A stretch of 64,000 nt of DNA from Gemmatimonadaceae bacterium (GTDB lineage: Bacteria; Gemmatimonadota; Gemmatimonadetes; Gemmatimonadales; Gemmatimonadaceae): positions 289,364 to 353,363 of the forward strand of contig JADZCT010000020.1 in NCBI GenBank assembly GCA_020851455.1, given 5' to 3'. The position numbers were made by a program, and so were the translations under genes. This document shows positions 44,117-53,751 of this stretch, in pieces (the stretch's first letter is position 1; every line of letters starts with the position of its first letter). The notes below the pieces were generated by a model, which did no database searches, had not been told where the DNA came from, and worked only from the letters and a program-made list of their open reading frames with translations.

Positions 44117-45753
44117 CCGCACCCCCCGTGGCATTGTTCGCGTACAATCGCCCGGAACTGCTCGAGCGCGTGCTGGCGCCGCTGCGGGCCGCTCGCGTGC
44201 CGAGGTTGTATGCGTTCAGCGATGGGCCGCGCACCGCGGCCGCGGCGCCGGCTGTGGCGCAGGTGCGGTCAATCCTCAGGTCCATTGACTGGGTGGACGT
44301 CGAGCTCGTTGCCCATGAGGCCAACCAGGGGATTGCATCATCGGTCCTCAACGGCGTGAACAGCGTGCTCAGCCGCCATGACCGCGCGGTTGTGCTCGAG
44401 GACGACATAGAACTGGCGCCCGGCGCCTATGAGTGGATGGCTGCCGCCCTCGAGCGTTACGCAGATGACGGGCGTGTGATGAGCGTCAGCGCGTGGACCC
44501 ATCCGCGCATCACGCCGGCGGGGCTCAACGGGCAGCCGTTCTTCTCGATGCGCGCAAGTTGCTGGGGATGGGCAACCTGGGCCCGGGCGTGGAACGGAAT
44601 GCTCGATCGCACGGCGGTGGAGATGCTCGCGATGGCTGAGCGCGCTGGAGTGCCGCGCGACACATACGGCCATGACGTGGTGGCGAATGCGGATCCGGCG
44701 TACGAGCACTGGGATGCGCGGCTCATTGCGCATCACATGGCCTGTCGCGGCCTGGCGCTCCATCCCGCCGAGCCGTATGCGCGGCACCTTGGGTGGAGTT
44801 CGGGCGCTACGCATCCGACCAACCGCGACATCTGGGACGCAGATCTCGCCACGCGTGTGGTCATCCCGGTGAAGTGGCCGGAACCGGTTGAGCACCCGGA
44901 GGCAGCAGCGCTGTGGCGCCGGTCGGTGAGAGCAGACGTTCCGTCGGCGGAGCGGCAAGGGCGAATGCGGCACATCGGGCGTGCGATACTGCGGCGCGCG
45001 AGTCGTGCGGGAACGGTTGCGCGCAACGCCCCGCTCGTGGCGTGGGCCGCCCTCGGCTGGGCCATGTTGAGGATGTTGCGCAGGCCTCCGTTCGATGACT
45101 CTCGCAGCGGCGCCTTCCCACCGGTGCGCGTCTTCTGGGCGGACTTCCTCGCTGCCCACAAGGGCGACGTGCGCGGGTATGCCGCTGAAATCGGCGCCAC
45201 AAGCACGGTCACGGGCGTTGGCGGCGCATCTGTGACGAGCGCGGACGCGATTGACGTGGCGCCGGGCCCTGGCGTTGCGATCGTTGCCGACCTGCAACGC
45301 GCGTGGAACGTGGCGGACGGGCAGTACGACGTATTCATCAATCAGTTCTCGATGCACATGATCGAGGATGACCTGGCGGCGCTGTACCATTCCGTTCGCA
45401 TCCTCAAACCCGGCGGCGTGCTGCTCGCGAACTTCCCGTGCGTCTCCTCGTACCCATGGGATGGGGTCAGTTACGGCGGTGAGGCGGTTCGTGTGCAGCG
45501 ATGGTACTCACCCGCAGGCGTTCGGCGCATGATCTCGGCCCTTGGGCTCGACGGCTCGGCCACGGTGGAATGCCATGGTTCCACGTTCGGGATGCTCGCC
45601 TACGCGGCAGGATTCCCGGCGTCAGCAGTGCCGCGAGCATGGTTGCGTGGCCACGAGCCGGGCGCGCCGATGCTTGTCTGCGTGCGCATCGAGCGGCCGC
45701 CTGACTGGCGGCCCGCGTATGTCCCGCCGCGGCCTCGAGGGGATCAGCGCTGA
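44113..45753 (+). CDS. two-domain glycosyltransferase (GT2/GT-A type) plus methyltransferase
   Basis: The protein has 546 residues. The N-terminal part (about 1-290) is a GT-A fold enzyme with VALFAYNRPELLERVL, the metal-binding VVLEDDIELAPGAYEW and SCWGWATWARAW, a pattern seen in sugar transferases of this type. The C-terminal part (about 330-530) resembles a class I methyltransferase (VFINQFSMHMIEDD, ILKPGGVLLANFPC), but its glycine-rich SAM loop is atypical (IGATSTVTGVGG). A single polypeptide may add and modify one sugar. The ATG overlaps the previous stop (ATGA). Fusion versus frameshift was considered; the frame is open and coherent throughout. Confidence 0.8.
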   Translation: MTAPPVALFAYNRPELLERVLAPLRAARVPRLYAFSDGPRTAAAAPAVAQVRSILRSIDWVDVELVAHEANQGIASSVLNGVNSVLSRHDRAVVLEDDIELAPGAYEWMAAALERYADDGRVMSVSAWTHPRITPAGLNGQPFFSMRASCWGWATWARAWNGMLDRTAVEMLAMAERAGVPRDTYGHDVVANADPAYEHWDARLIAHHMACRGLALHPAEPYARHLGWSSGATHPTNRDIWDADLATRVVIPVKWPEPVEHPEAAALWRRSVRADVPSAERQGRMRHIGRAILRRASRAGTVARNAPLVAWAALGWAMLRMLRRPPFDDSRSGAFPPVRVFWADFLAAHKGDVRGYAAEIGATSTVTGVGGASVTSADAIDVAPGPGVAIVADLQRAWNVADGQYDVFINQFSMHMIEDDLAALYHSVRILKPGGVLLANFPCVSSYPWDGVSYGGEAVRVQRWYSPAGVRRMISALGLDGSATVECHGSTFGMLAYAAGFPASAVPRAWLRGHEPGAPMLVCVRIERPPDWRPAYVPPRPRGDQR

Positions 45754-45755
45754 GC

Positions 45756-46565
45756 GTGCAGGTTATACCCCGACTCCGCCGTCTGCTGCGCCGGTTCCTG
45801 GTGGAACTCCGGCTGGAGTATCTCCGCGCGCGCCTCCAGGCGGCGAAACCCGGTGCGGTCGTGAAGCTGGACGGCGTCGCGTTGCACATCACCGACGGCC
45901 TCAATGCGTACATGCAGTACAAGGATGAAGTAGTGCGCCGTATCTACGACTTCGAGCCCGACCGTGGCGATCCGGTGGTCATTGATGGAGGCGCCAACAT
46001 GGGCGCGTTCACGATTGCGACGCGTCGTCGTCATGCACGCGCAAGAATCGTGGCGTTCGAGCCGGATCCGGCAATAGCCGCGATCCTGCGTGAGAACCTC
46101 GGGCGGAACGGCATCGAGGGCGTGCGGGTCGTGGAAGCGGCGCTGGGCGGTGTGCCGGGCACGGCCACCTTCGCCCCCGACGGCGAGTCCGGCGGGGCGC
46201 TGACGGCGGCCGGCTCGGCAACGGTGCGCGTCGAGGTGTTGTCGGCGTGGCTTGGCGAGGAAGTGGATTTCGTCAAGCTGAACATCGAAGGCGCGGAACT
46301 CGACGTGCTGCGCGAGGCGGCTTCAGCAGGAAGGCTGCGCAACATCAAGGCACTGGTGGTCGAGTATCACGGATGGCCGCGGGCGCCCCAGCGGCTGCAC
46401 GACGTGCTGGCCGTGCTCGACGCCAACGGGTTCCGCTACGTCGTGCACGACTTCGACGAACAGACCAACCCCGTCACCAAGCCACCGTTCCGCGATCCGG
46501 GCGACGCGCCGTGGTTTGCTCTTGTGGCCGCGTGGCGAGTTGCGCGGCCGGCAACGCAGCCCTGA
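45756..46565 (+). CDS. FkbM family methyltransferase
   Basis: The 269-residue SAM-dependent O-methyltransferase has VVIDGGANMGAFTIATRR (motif I), VAFEPDPAIAAIL, and DFVKLNIEGAELDVLREA, the FkbM family signature. It would methylate a sugar hydroxyl of the polysaccharide. It begins with a GTG 2 nt after the previous stop. It is the last plus-strand gene before the minus-strand ABC exporter pair, with which it is convergent. Confidence 0.88.
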   Translation: MQVIPRLRRLLRRFLVELRLEYLRARLQAAKPGAVVKLDGVALHITDGLNAYMQYKDEVVRRIYDFEPDRGDPVVIDGGANMGAFTIATRRRHARARIVAFEPDPAIAAILRENLGRNGIEGVRVVEAALGGVPGTATFAPDGESGGALTAAGSATVRVEVLSAWLGEEVDFVKLNIEGAELDVLREAASAGRLRNIKALVVEYHGWPRAPQRLHDVLAVLDANGFRYVVHDFDEQTNPVTKPPFRDPGDAPWFALVAAWRVARPATQP

Positions 46566-46639
46566 ACGGCCATCTTCTTCGTTCGGGTCGGTGCCGATTC
46601 CGCTTCCGCGGCCCGAGTCCACCGTGGATCAGCGACGCG

Positions 46640-47878
46640 TCAGGATGTCACATCCCAGGAGTGCGGCACCAGGAACATGCCGATCCCTTCCACGTTTGTC
46701 CGGCCGGTGCCGAAGTAGTCGCCCGGCTCGACGTCAATCGTTGCCGCATGCATCACCCAGTCCGCGACGTCGCTGTTGACGGTGGCGTACAGCGACATGC
46801 GGTATGACCCGGCCTCGAAGGGGAAACGGGGAATCGTGCACATGAAAGTGCCGCGGCCGGGAGCGACGTCGAACGCGCCGCGCTGCGCGGTGCTCGAGAA
46901 CTGGCAGAGCGGCTCGTCGAATGCTCCCCAGAGCACGGTATCCACATGCACGTTCTGGAGACGCCCGGACGGGGAGTTGTACGTGATCTCGACTCGAACG
47001 TCATCGCCCGACCGGACGAGCCCGCCGCCGACACTGGCATTCCTCACGACCACAGACTCGAAGCGCAACGCGCCGTTGCCGGTGCGGTCGCGCCTGTCGG
47101 AAAGCGGAGTCGCGCTGAGCGTCTCCAGGCCACGGAGGTCGTGCTGCACAACGGGACCTGCAGCGCCTTCCCGAGTCAGCTCGCCATGCTCGAGCAGCAC
47201 CGCGCGCTGGCAGAGGGCGGTGATGGCCACCATGTTGTGGCTCACGAACAGCACCGCGCGTCCCTGCTCGCGCGCAACCTCGCCCATCTTGCCGATGCAC
47301 TTTCGCTGGAAGGCGGCATCGCCAACGGCCAAGACCTCGTCCACCACCAGAATCTCAGGATCCAGGTGCGCGGCCACCGCGAACGCAAGCCGCACGTACA
47401 TCCCGCTCGAGTAACGCTTCACCGGCGTATCCAGGAACCGCTCGATCTCCGCGAAGGCGACGATCTCGTCGAACCGCCTCCGGATTTCGTGGCGTCGCAT
47501 TCCGAGGATCGCGCCATTGAGGAAGATGTTTTCGTGACCCGTAAGCTCGGGGTGGAAGCCGGTCCCCACTTCGAGCAGGCTGCCTATCCGGCCATAAAGG
47601 CGGATTTCCCCTTCCGTTGGCCAGGTGATGCGCGACAGGAGCTTGAGAAGCGTGCTCTTGCCTGCGCCGTTGCGGCCAATGATGCCCACCGTCTCGCCGC
47701 GCGCGATCTCGAGCGACACGTTGCGCAACGCCCAGATCACTGCCTGGCTCTCAGATCCATTGCGGCGCGCGACGCGCCTGACGATCGCCTCGCGGAATGT
47801 GGTGGCGGCGCCTTCCACGCCGAGCCGATACGCCTTGGAAAGGCCTGCTACTGAGATCGCCGGGGTGCTAGATGACAT
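46640..47878 (-). CDS. polysaccharide ABC transporter ATP-binding protein (Wzt type)
   Basis: The 412-residue protein has a nucleotide-binding domain (about residues 1-250) with Walker A GRNGAGKS, the Wzt/TagH-type signature YSSGMYVRLAFAVAAH and Walker B EILVVDEVLAVGD. An immunoglobulin-like C-terminal domain of about 150 residues follows, as in Wzt proteins that recognise the modified end of an O-polysaccharide. It powers export through the Wzm permease. The ATG at 47878 overlaps the end of the permease gene by 11 nt. The C-terminal domain predicts that the exported chain carries a terminal mark, perhaps made by one of the methyltransferases here (inference). Confidence 0.92.
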   Translation of the reverse strand: MSSSTPAISVAGLSKAYRLGVEGAATTFREAIVRRVARRNGSESQAVIWALRNVSLEIARGETVGIIGRNGAGKSTLLKLLSRITWPTEGEIRLYGRIGSLLEVGTGFHPELTGHENIFLNGAILGMRRHEIRRRFDEIVAFAEIERFLDTPVKRYSSGMYVRLAFAVAAHLDPEILVVDEVLAVGDAAFQRKCIGKMGEVAREQGRAVLFVSHNMVAITALCQRAVLLEHGELTREGAAGPVVQHDLRGLETLSATPLSDRRDRTGNGALRFESVVVRNASVGGGLVRSGDDVRVEITYNSPSGRLQNVHVDTVLWGAFDEPLCQFSSTAQRGAFDVAPGRGTFMCTIPRFPFEAGSYRMSLYATVNSDVADWVMHAATIDVEPGDYFGTGRTNVEGIGMFLVPHSWDVTS

Positions 47879-48692
47879 CGGCGATCTGACGCTCGAATCC
47901 TGCGAAGATCGCGAAGCCGGCGACCAGCGCCAGTACGGTGCCCGCGCAGGCAATCATCGCGCCCATGCCGGACGGCGCGGCGGTGCCGATGCATGCCCAT
48001 CGGAACCCATCCAGCGCGCCGGCGAGCGGATTGAGCAGGAACCACCGACGAATGGGCTCCGGCACGGCTGCGGTGGCATACGCCACCGGACTCGCATACA
48101 GGAGGAGCTGCACGAGCACCGGCAGCGCGTGCTGCACGTCACGGAATCGAACAGAGAGCGCGGCGGCGATGGTACCGAGCCCGAGGCCCATCGCGAAGAG
48201 CAGCGCGACCCAGAGGGGCAGCGTGAGGGCGGCGATGCCGACCGGCGTGCCGGTGACCATGAGCAGCACGGCGAGCGACGCCATTCCCACCAACAGGTCA
48301 ACGACGCTGGAAAAGAGCGCCGAAATTGGCAGCACCAGCCGTGGGAAGAACACCTTGGTTACGAGCGTTCCCTGGCCGATCACCGACGCGGCGGCGCGAG
48401 TGAGTGCGTTTGAGAACGCGCTCCACCCCACGAACCCCGCGTACGCGAACAGGAAGTACGACCGGGCTCCGCTGTCGAGCCTCGCCACGCGGCCGAAGAT
48501 CACCGAAAAAATCCCGCCAGCGACAAGCGGTTGCAGCACGACCCAGATGACGCCAAGGAGCGTCTGCCGGTACCGGAGGGTGACGTCACGGCGCCCGAGC
48601 GCAACGCCGAGGTCCCGGAAAGCCCACAATTCCCGGATGTCGGGGAAGAGGCGGCGCTCGGCCGGCCGGATGACGTGCAGCGGGGCGGACAC
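47868..48692 (-). CDS. polysaccharide ABC transporter permease (Wzm type)
   Basis: The 274-residue ABC-2 permease has about six hydrophobic helices and the characteristic N-terminal cytoplasmic segment FRDLGVALGRRDVTLRYRQT, followed by LLGVIWVVLQPLVAGGIFSV. It moves lipid-linked polysaccharide across the inner membrane together with the Wzt ATPase. The start is a GTG at 48692. The permease-ATPase pair is transcribed opposite to the rest of the cluster and diverges from a GT2 gene across 48 bp. Confidence 0.91.
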   Translation of the reverse strand: MSAPLHVIRPAERRLFPDIRELWAFRDLGVALGRRDVTLRYRQTLLGVIWVVLQPLVAGGIFSVIFGRVARLDSGARSYFLFAYAGFVGWSAFSNALTRAAASVIGQGTLVTKVFFPRLVLPISALFSSVVDLLVGMASLAVLLMVTGTPVGIAALTLPLWVALLFAMGLGLGTIAAALSVRFRDVQHALPVLVQLLLYASPVAYATAAVPEPIRRWFLLNPLAGALDGFRWACIGTAAPSGMGAMIACAGTVLALVAGFAIFAGFERQIADVI

Positions 48693-48740
48693 GGAGGGAT
48701 TCTACGGGTCCGGCGCTTGGCGCGGCAGGGGCGGGCGGCC

Positions 48741-49772
48741 ATGTTCAGGCCTGAGCAGATGCCGACCGAACCCACACTTCAGCGAGCCAGCGCGCCGACC
48801 ATCTCGGTGCTCGTGCCGTCATGGCGGCGACCGGACGATCTCGCCCGGTGCCTGCGCTCGCTGGCTGCGCAGCGCGTTCAGCCGCTCGAAGTCGTGGTTG
48901 GAGCGCGTACGGACGATTCCGCGACGGCCGCGGTCGTCGCTGCCGACGCCGCGCTCCGCCCATATCCGGTGGTGCTTGCCGCCACGACGACACCGGGGGT
49001 GGTTGCGGCCATGAGCGCCGCGCTCAAGCGTGTGCGCGGCGAGGCCGTTGCGTTCACCGATGACGACTGCGAGCCGCGCCCGGACTGGATCGATCGGATA
49101 GGCGCCGCGTTTGCCGATCCGGGCGTCGGCGGGGTGGGCGGGCGCGACTGGCAGCCGGTCGAGCGCGGTGAGCGCGGAACGGTGGGCCGTGTGCAGTGGT
49201 TCGGGCGCATGATCGGCAATCACCACCTCGGCTCCGGTCCGGCTCGCGCGGTGGACGTGCTCAAGGGCGCAAACGCGGCGTTCCGGAGTGCACTCGTTGC
49301 AGGAGCCGGGCTCGACCACAGGCTGCGCGGGGCTGGCGCCCAGATGCACTGGGAACTCGCGCTCTGTCTGCCGCTGCGCAGGGCGGGGTGGACGCTCGTG
49401 TACGACCCGGCGATCGCGGTGGACCACCACGTTGCCTCGCGCCACGACGCCGACCAGCGCCACCGCGGAACGTTCGTTGCGGATCCGCAGGCAGACGCGG
49501 TGCACAACGAGACGCTCGTCCTTCTCGAGTATCTTGGCGCATGGCCGCGGCTCGCGTTCATGTGCTGGGCGCTGGCCATCGGGACGCGCATGGAGCCCGG
49601 ACTCGCCCAGGCGGTGCGGCTGCTGATCGGTGGCGATGCGACAGCAGCCGCGAAGTTCCGTGCAACGGCGACGGGCCGGCTCGACGGCTGGCGATCGTGG
49701 CGGCGGTCGCGGGGCTCGCCGGCAGGACGCGCGTCGGGCACGCCTGCCGCGCCTGCCGCGCCTGGCGCATGA
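48741..49772 (+). CDS. glycosyltransferase family 2
   Basis: The 343-residue GT-A protein has ISVLVPSWRRPDDLARCL at the start of the fold, VAFTDDDCEPRPDWI (metal-binding DxD-type), and LKGANAAFRSALV. The donor and acceptor are unknown. The chosen ATG (48741) begins 48 nt from the divergent permease gene; an ATG at 48759 is also possible. The frame is open upstream inside the permease gene but that part is a shadow. Its TGA stop overlaps the next ATG. Confidence 0.86.
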   Translation: MFRPEQMPTEPTLQRASAPTISVLVPSWRRPDDLARCLRSLAAQRVQPLEVVVGARTDDSATAAVVAADAALRPYPVVLAATTTPGVVAAMSAALKRVRGEAVAFTDDDCEPRPDWIDRIGAAFADPGVGGVGGRDWQPVERGERGTVGRVQWFGRMIGNHHLGSGPARAVDVLKGANAAFRSALVAGAGLDHRLRGAGAQMHWELALCLPLRRAGWTLVYDPAIAVDHHVASRHDADQRHRGTFVADPQADAVHNETLVLLEYLGAWPRLAFMCWALAIGTRMEPGLAQAVRLLIGGDATAAAKFRATATGRLDGWRSWRRSRGSPAGRASGTPAAPAAPGA

Positions 49773-50950
49773 CAGCCGCCACTTCGCAGCGCGCCGGCGC
49801 GGCAACGATGGCCGGGCCTCCGTTGCGCGTGCTCGTGGTCATGCCTCTCGGCGCAGCGCTTGGCGGCGGAGAGGAGATGCTGCGTCAACTGCTGCGCTGC
49901 GGGCGCGGCCAGGGTGTTACATGGATCGTTGCGTTCCTGCGCGACGGTCCTCTGGTGAGCGAAGTGCGGGGGATGGGTATCGAAAGTCATGTCGTACCGG
50001 CGGGGAGGTTTCGCACGGTGCGGCGCCGGGTCGGGGCGGTTCGCGCGCTGGCGAAGCTGGCGCGGGCGAGCGCGGCCGACCTGTGTTTCGGCTGGATGGT
50101 GGCGGGGCAGGTGATGGCGGGGCCAGCGGCATTGCTCGCCCGGGTGCCGTGTGCGTGGTACCAGGTGGGGACTCCGCGTCCGGACTGGCTCGACCGTTAT
50201 GCGAACCTGTGGCCGGCACGTGGGGTCGTTACGCTGTCGCGGGATGGAGCCGCCGCTCAGTCGCGCCTTCGCCCGCGCCGCACGGTGCGCGTGGTGCACC
50301 CCGGCGTGGCCCTCGACCGTGCCGCATCCGCCCTCGCAATGCCGCCGGCGGCGATGCGTGAACGTCTCGGGCTGCCGGTCAAGGGGCCCCTCGTGGGGAT
50401 CGTGGCGCGCCTGCAACGGTGGAAGGGCGTCCACGTCTTCCTCGATGCAGTGGCGCAGCTTCAGGGCATGCACGCTGGCCTTCACGCCGTCGTCGTCGGG
50501 GGCGCGCATGAGACCGAGCCGGGCTACGAAGCCGAGCTGCACGAGCAGGCGGCCGCGCTTGGCCTTTCGAATACGGTGATTTTCGCCGGCTTCCAGTCGA
50601 ACGCGGTGGAGTGGATGCAGGCGATGGACATAGTGGTGCATGCGTCCGATCGCGAGCCGTTCGGCATTGTCGTGATCGAGGCAATGGCACTCGGCAAGCC
50701 GGTCGTTGCCGCGGCGGAAGGCGGCCCGGCCGAAATCATCAATGATGGGGTCAACGGCCTGCTTGCGCCATACGGAGATGCCGCCGCACTCGCGCGCGCG
50801 ATCACGCGGGTGCTCGATGACGCTGGGTTTGCGGCGCGCCTCGGGGCGGCCGCGCGACTGCGTGCAGCGGCGTTCAGCGATACAGCATACGCGCGCAACG
50901 TCATCGCGGCGATGCGGTCGCTCGTCGGCGGGAGCGAGGCACGGGCATGA
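49769..50950 (+). CDS. glycosyltransferase family 4
   Basis: The 393-residue GT-B protein has PLGAALGGGEEMLRQLLR in the acceptor domain. The donor domain shows VGIVARLQRWKGVHVFLDA, DREPFGIVVIEAMALGKPVV and EIINDGVNGLLAPYGD. Its substrate is unknown. It starts with ATGA and ends with ATGA overlaps, so it is coupled to both neighbouring transferases. It is often hard to tell which sugar such enzymes use, and no specific similarity was recognised. Confidence 0.9.
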   Translation: MTAATSQRAGAATMAGPPLRVLVVMPLGAALGGGEEMLRQLLRCGRGQGVTWIVAFLRDGPLVSEVRGMGIESHVVPAGRFRTVRRRVGAVRALAKLARASAADLCFGWMVAGQVMAGPAALLARVPCAWYQVGTPRPDWLDRYANLWPARGVVTLSRDGAAAQSRLRPRRTVRVVHPGVALDRAASALAMPPAAMRERLGLPVKGPLVGIVARLQRWKGVHVFLDAVAQLQGMHAGLHAVVVGGAHETEPGYEAELHEQAAALGLSNTVIFAGFQSNAVEWMQAMDIVVHASDREPFGIVVIEAMALGKPVVAAAEGGPAEIINDGVNGLLAPYGDAAALARAITRVLDDAGFAARLGAAARLRAAAFSDTAYARNVIAAMRSLVGGSEARA

Positions 50951-51810
50951 GCGAGTCCCGTCCGCTGATCAGTGTCGTCATCCCGACGCGCGACCGCCCC
51001 GACCTGCTCCGCCGCACGCTGAACCTTCTCGCGCCTGGTGTGCAGGAACTGCCTGCCAGCGACTACGAAGTAGTCGTGAGCGACGATGCCCGGCCACTGT
51101 CGGCGGCCCGGGCGCTGGCAACGGCATATCCGTGGGTTCGGTTCTGCGAAGGTCCTGCCAAGGGACCTGCGGCAAATCGGAATGCCGGCGCGCGCGCTGC
51201 GCTTGGCAGGTGGCTCGTCTTCACCGACGATGACACCGAGCCCTGCGCTTCCTGGCTCTCGGAGTTCGCGCGGGCGATGAGGCCGGGGATAGACGTATAC
51301 GAGGGGCGAACGACGTGCAACGGGGGCTTCGGGTCGCCGCTTTTCCACGCGCCAGTCAACGAGACCGGAGGGCGGCTCTGGTCGTGCAATTTCATGGTGC
51401 GCGCCGAGCGGTTTTCGTCGGTGGGCGGGTTCGACGAAGCGTTCCCGTATCCGCACATGGAAGACCAGGATCTTCGAGTCCGCCTGGATGAGGCAGGAGC
51501 GAAGCGTGTGTTCGTGCCCGGGGCTGTGATGAATCACCCTCCGCGCCGCCAGCCAGGAGGCGCGCGGCTCGGAGCGTACCGCGAATCGGAGGTTCGGTTT
51601 CATGTGAAGCACGACGGTCGCCCGGAGCCACGGAGAGCGTTTCTTGCGCGCATCGTGCGCTACCGGCTTGGCGTGATGCGCGATACGCCGAAGTCCGTTG
51701 ACACCGTGGCCGCACTGTGGTCGCTGGCGCGCGAGCTGGCGTATGTGGTACGCCGCGTAGACGGCTGGGAGCGGGCCGCGATGCAGTCGCTCAGGGGCCG
51801 AAAGCCGTGA
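50947..51810 (+). CDS. glycosyltransferase family 2
   Basis: The 287-residue GT-A transferase has ISVVIPTRDRPDLLRRTL, WLVFTDDDTEPCASWL (nucleotide-sugar and metal site) and FSSVGGFDEAFPYPHMEDQD, a classic GT2 arrangement. It adds one unknown sugar to the growing unit. ATGA and GTGA overlaps join it to the genes before and after. Confidence 0.9.
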   Translation: MSESRPLISVVIPTRDRPDLLRRTLNLLAPGVQELPASDYEVVVSDDARPLSAARALATAYPWVRFCEGPAKGPAANRNAGARAALGRWLVFTDDDTEPCASWLSEFARAMRPGIDVYEGRTTCNGGFGSPLFHAPVNETGGRLWSCNFMVRAERFSSVGGFDEAFPYPHMEDQDLRVRLDEAGAKRVFVPGAVMNHPPRRQPGGARLGAYRESEVRFHVKHDGRPEPRRAFLARIVRYRLGVMRDTPKSVDTVAALWSLARELAYVVRRVDGWERAAMQSLRGRKP

Positions 51811-52616
51811 AGATCGTCCATCAGGCGTCCGACTGGCCGGAGAGCTGGCGACACGTGCACGAGTTCGACAAGGTGGAGATTTTCGGCGACCGGTCGAATC
51901 CTGGCCATACGCGCGCGTATCGAAACCGCGCGAGGCACCTGATGGAAATGGCGGGATCGGTTCTGACGCCAGGCGCGCGCATCCTCGACCTCGCAGCGGC
52001 GCAGGGCAACTATACGCTCTGGCTCGCGGAGCGCGGGTTTGACGTGACATGGAACGACCTGCGCTCCGACCTCGAAGGGTACGTCCGGCTCAAGTGGGAA
52101 CACGGCACGGTACGGTACGCGCCGGGCGATGCGTTCGCGCTGAAGTTTCCCCACTTCTTCGACCTTGTCCTGGCGACCGAGATCATAGAGCACGTAGCGC
52201 ACCCGGACGCTTTTCTGCGGAAAGCGGCGTTGCTCGTGCGGCCTGGGGGGTATGTGCTGCTCTCGACGCCCAACGGCGGGTACTTCCTGAGCGACCGTCC
52301 GCGTTTTTCCGACACGCCGGATCCCTCGCGCTACGAAGCGATGCAGTTCCGGCCCGATGCCGACGGGCACATCTTCCTCCTCCACGAAGACGAACTCGGG
52401 CCGCTCGCGCGCGACGCCTGTCTTGCTCTCCGCGAAGTCCGTCTCTTCACCAACCCCCTCACCAACGGCCACCTGAAGACGGCGGTGCTGCATCACATCC
52501 TTCCTGGCGTCGTCCTCGATGGCGTCGAGCGGGTTACGCGGCGCCTGCCGCGGCCAGCCGTGCGCTGGCTGCACACGGCCATGGCGGTGCTGCTGCAGCG
52601 GGGCGGCGCGGAGTGA
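51807..52616 (+). CDS. class I SAM-dependent methyltransferase
   Basis: The 269-residue protein shows motif I as ILDLAAAQGNYTLWLAE and the region VLATEIIEHVAHPDAFL, followed by LLVRPGGYVLLSTPNGG. It is probably a sugar methyltransferase of the polysaccharide pathway, though the acceptor cannot be determined. The GTG start overlaps the preceding stop (GTGA), and the stop overlaps the next GTG. Confidence 0.87.
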   Translation: MKIVHQASDWPESWRHVHEFDKVEIFGDRSNPGHTRAYRNRARHLMEMAGSVLTPGARILDLAAAQGNYTLWLAERGFDVTWNDLRSDLEGYVRLKWEHGTVRYAPGDAFALKFPHFFDLVLATEIIEHVAHPDAFLRKAALLVRPGGYVLLSTPNGGYFLSDRPRFSDTPDPSRYEAMQFRPDADGHIFLLHEDELGPLARDACLALREVRLFTNPLTNGHLKTAVLHHILPGVVLDGVERVTRRLPRPAVRWLHTAMAVLLQRGGAE

Positions 52617-53749
52617 CGGACTGGTCACTGGCGTTCATCGCGCATGAAGTCCACCGGCACGGCGGGCAGGAGCGCGCCGCCGCCGAGGTTCTTTCGAGGG
52701 TGGCGCGTCGCGCGCGGGTGCACGTGATCGCGCGCTTGTGCGAACTCGACGGAGTGGAGTGGACGCCGATTGGGGGTCCGCGCCGGCCGGCCGTTCTGCG
52801 CGCATGGGCATTCGCGCGCGCGGCCGCAGTTGCCGAACGGCGCGCGGGATGCACGATCAGCAACTCGATCGGCGCCGCAGCTCGCGAGGCCGACGTGATC
52901 ACTGCCCAGTTCTGCCATGCGGCGTTCACCGCGCGCTTCGGCGGGTTACGCGGTGTTTCCTGGCCTGGCGTCGCGTACCAGCGGCTCGCGCAGGGCGTGT
53001 TCGTTGGCGACGAGCGGCGCGCGTACCGGTCGCGGCGCCTCAGGCGCGTGATCGCGGTGTCGCGCGGGACGGCGCGGGAGCTGGCGGAGCACTATGGCGT
53101 GCCTGGCGATCGCATCCGTATCGTGCCGAACGGCGTTGACCACACGGTATTCCATCCAGCGCCGGACGCAGCCGCGCGGCGCATGCTCCGGATGTCGCTT
53201 GGGCTCCCGCCCGACGCGTTCATTGCGCTGTTCGTGGGTGGTGACTGGGAGCGCAAGGGAGTGCGCGACGCCGTTGACGCGACGGCGGCCGTGCACGACG
53301 TTCACCTCGTGATCGTGGGGCGTGGCGACGCGTCGGCGATGTTTGCGTATGCGGTCCGCGCCGGCGCCGCGGGCCGCGTGCACGTCCACCCACCCTCGCC
53401 GGCGCCCGAGCGCTACTACGCGGCAAGCGACGCCTTCGTGTTCCCGTCGCGCTACGAAGCCTTCTCGCTCGTCACGCTCGAAGCCGCCGCCAGCGGGCTG
53501 CCGATCGTCTGCCATGCGATCAACGGCACCGAAGAACTCGTCGCCGATGGCGTGAACGGATGGCTGGTGCCGTTTGGCGCCGACGCAATCGCGCAGCGTC
53601 TCACATCGCTTCGTGACGATGCCTCGTTGCGTGCGCGAATGGGCGTTGCGGCGGTGGAGTCGTCGCTTCCGTATGCGTGGGATCGCGTGGCCGCTGCGTA
53701 CTTCGACGTCCTCGACGAAGCGGCGCGCGGCAAGCAGGGGCCTGCCTAG
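52613..53749 (+). CDS. glycosyltransferase family 4
   Basis: The 378-residue GT-B protein has FIAHEVHRHGGQERAAAEVL at the N-terminus, then IAVSRGTARELAEHYGVPGD and RIVPNGVDHTVFHP, and the donor site SRYEAFSLVTLEAAASGLPI. Its substrate is unknown. The GTG start overlaps the methyltransferase stop. It is followed after 2 nt by the asparagine synthetase-glycosyltransferase fusion. Confidence 0.9.
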   Translation: MTDWSLAFIAHEVHRHGGQERAAAEVLSRVARRARVHVIARLCELDGVEWTPIGGPRRPAVLRAWAFARAAAVAERRAGCTISNSIGAAAREADVITAQFCHAAFTARFGGLRGVSWPGVAYQRLAQGVFVGDERRAYRSRRLRRVIAVSRGTARELAEHYGVPGDRIRIVPNGVDHTVFHPAPDAAARRMLRMSLGLPPDAFIALFVGGDWERKGVRDAVDATAAVHDVHLVIVGRGDASAMFAYAVRAGAAGRVHVHPPSPAPERYYAASDAFVFPSRYEAFSLVTLEAAASGLPIVCHAINGTEELVADGVNGWLVPFGADAIAQRLTSLRDDASLRARMGVAAVESSLPYAWDRVAAAYFDVLDEAARGKQGPA

Positions 53750-53751
53750 CC

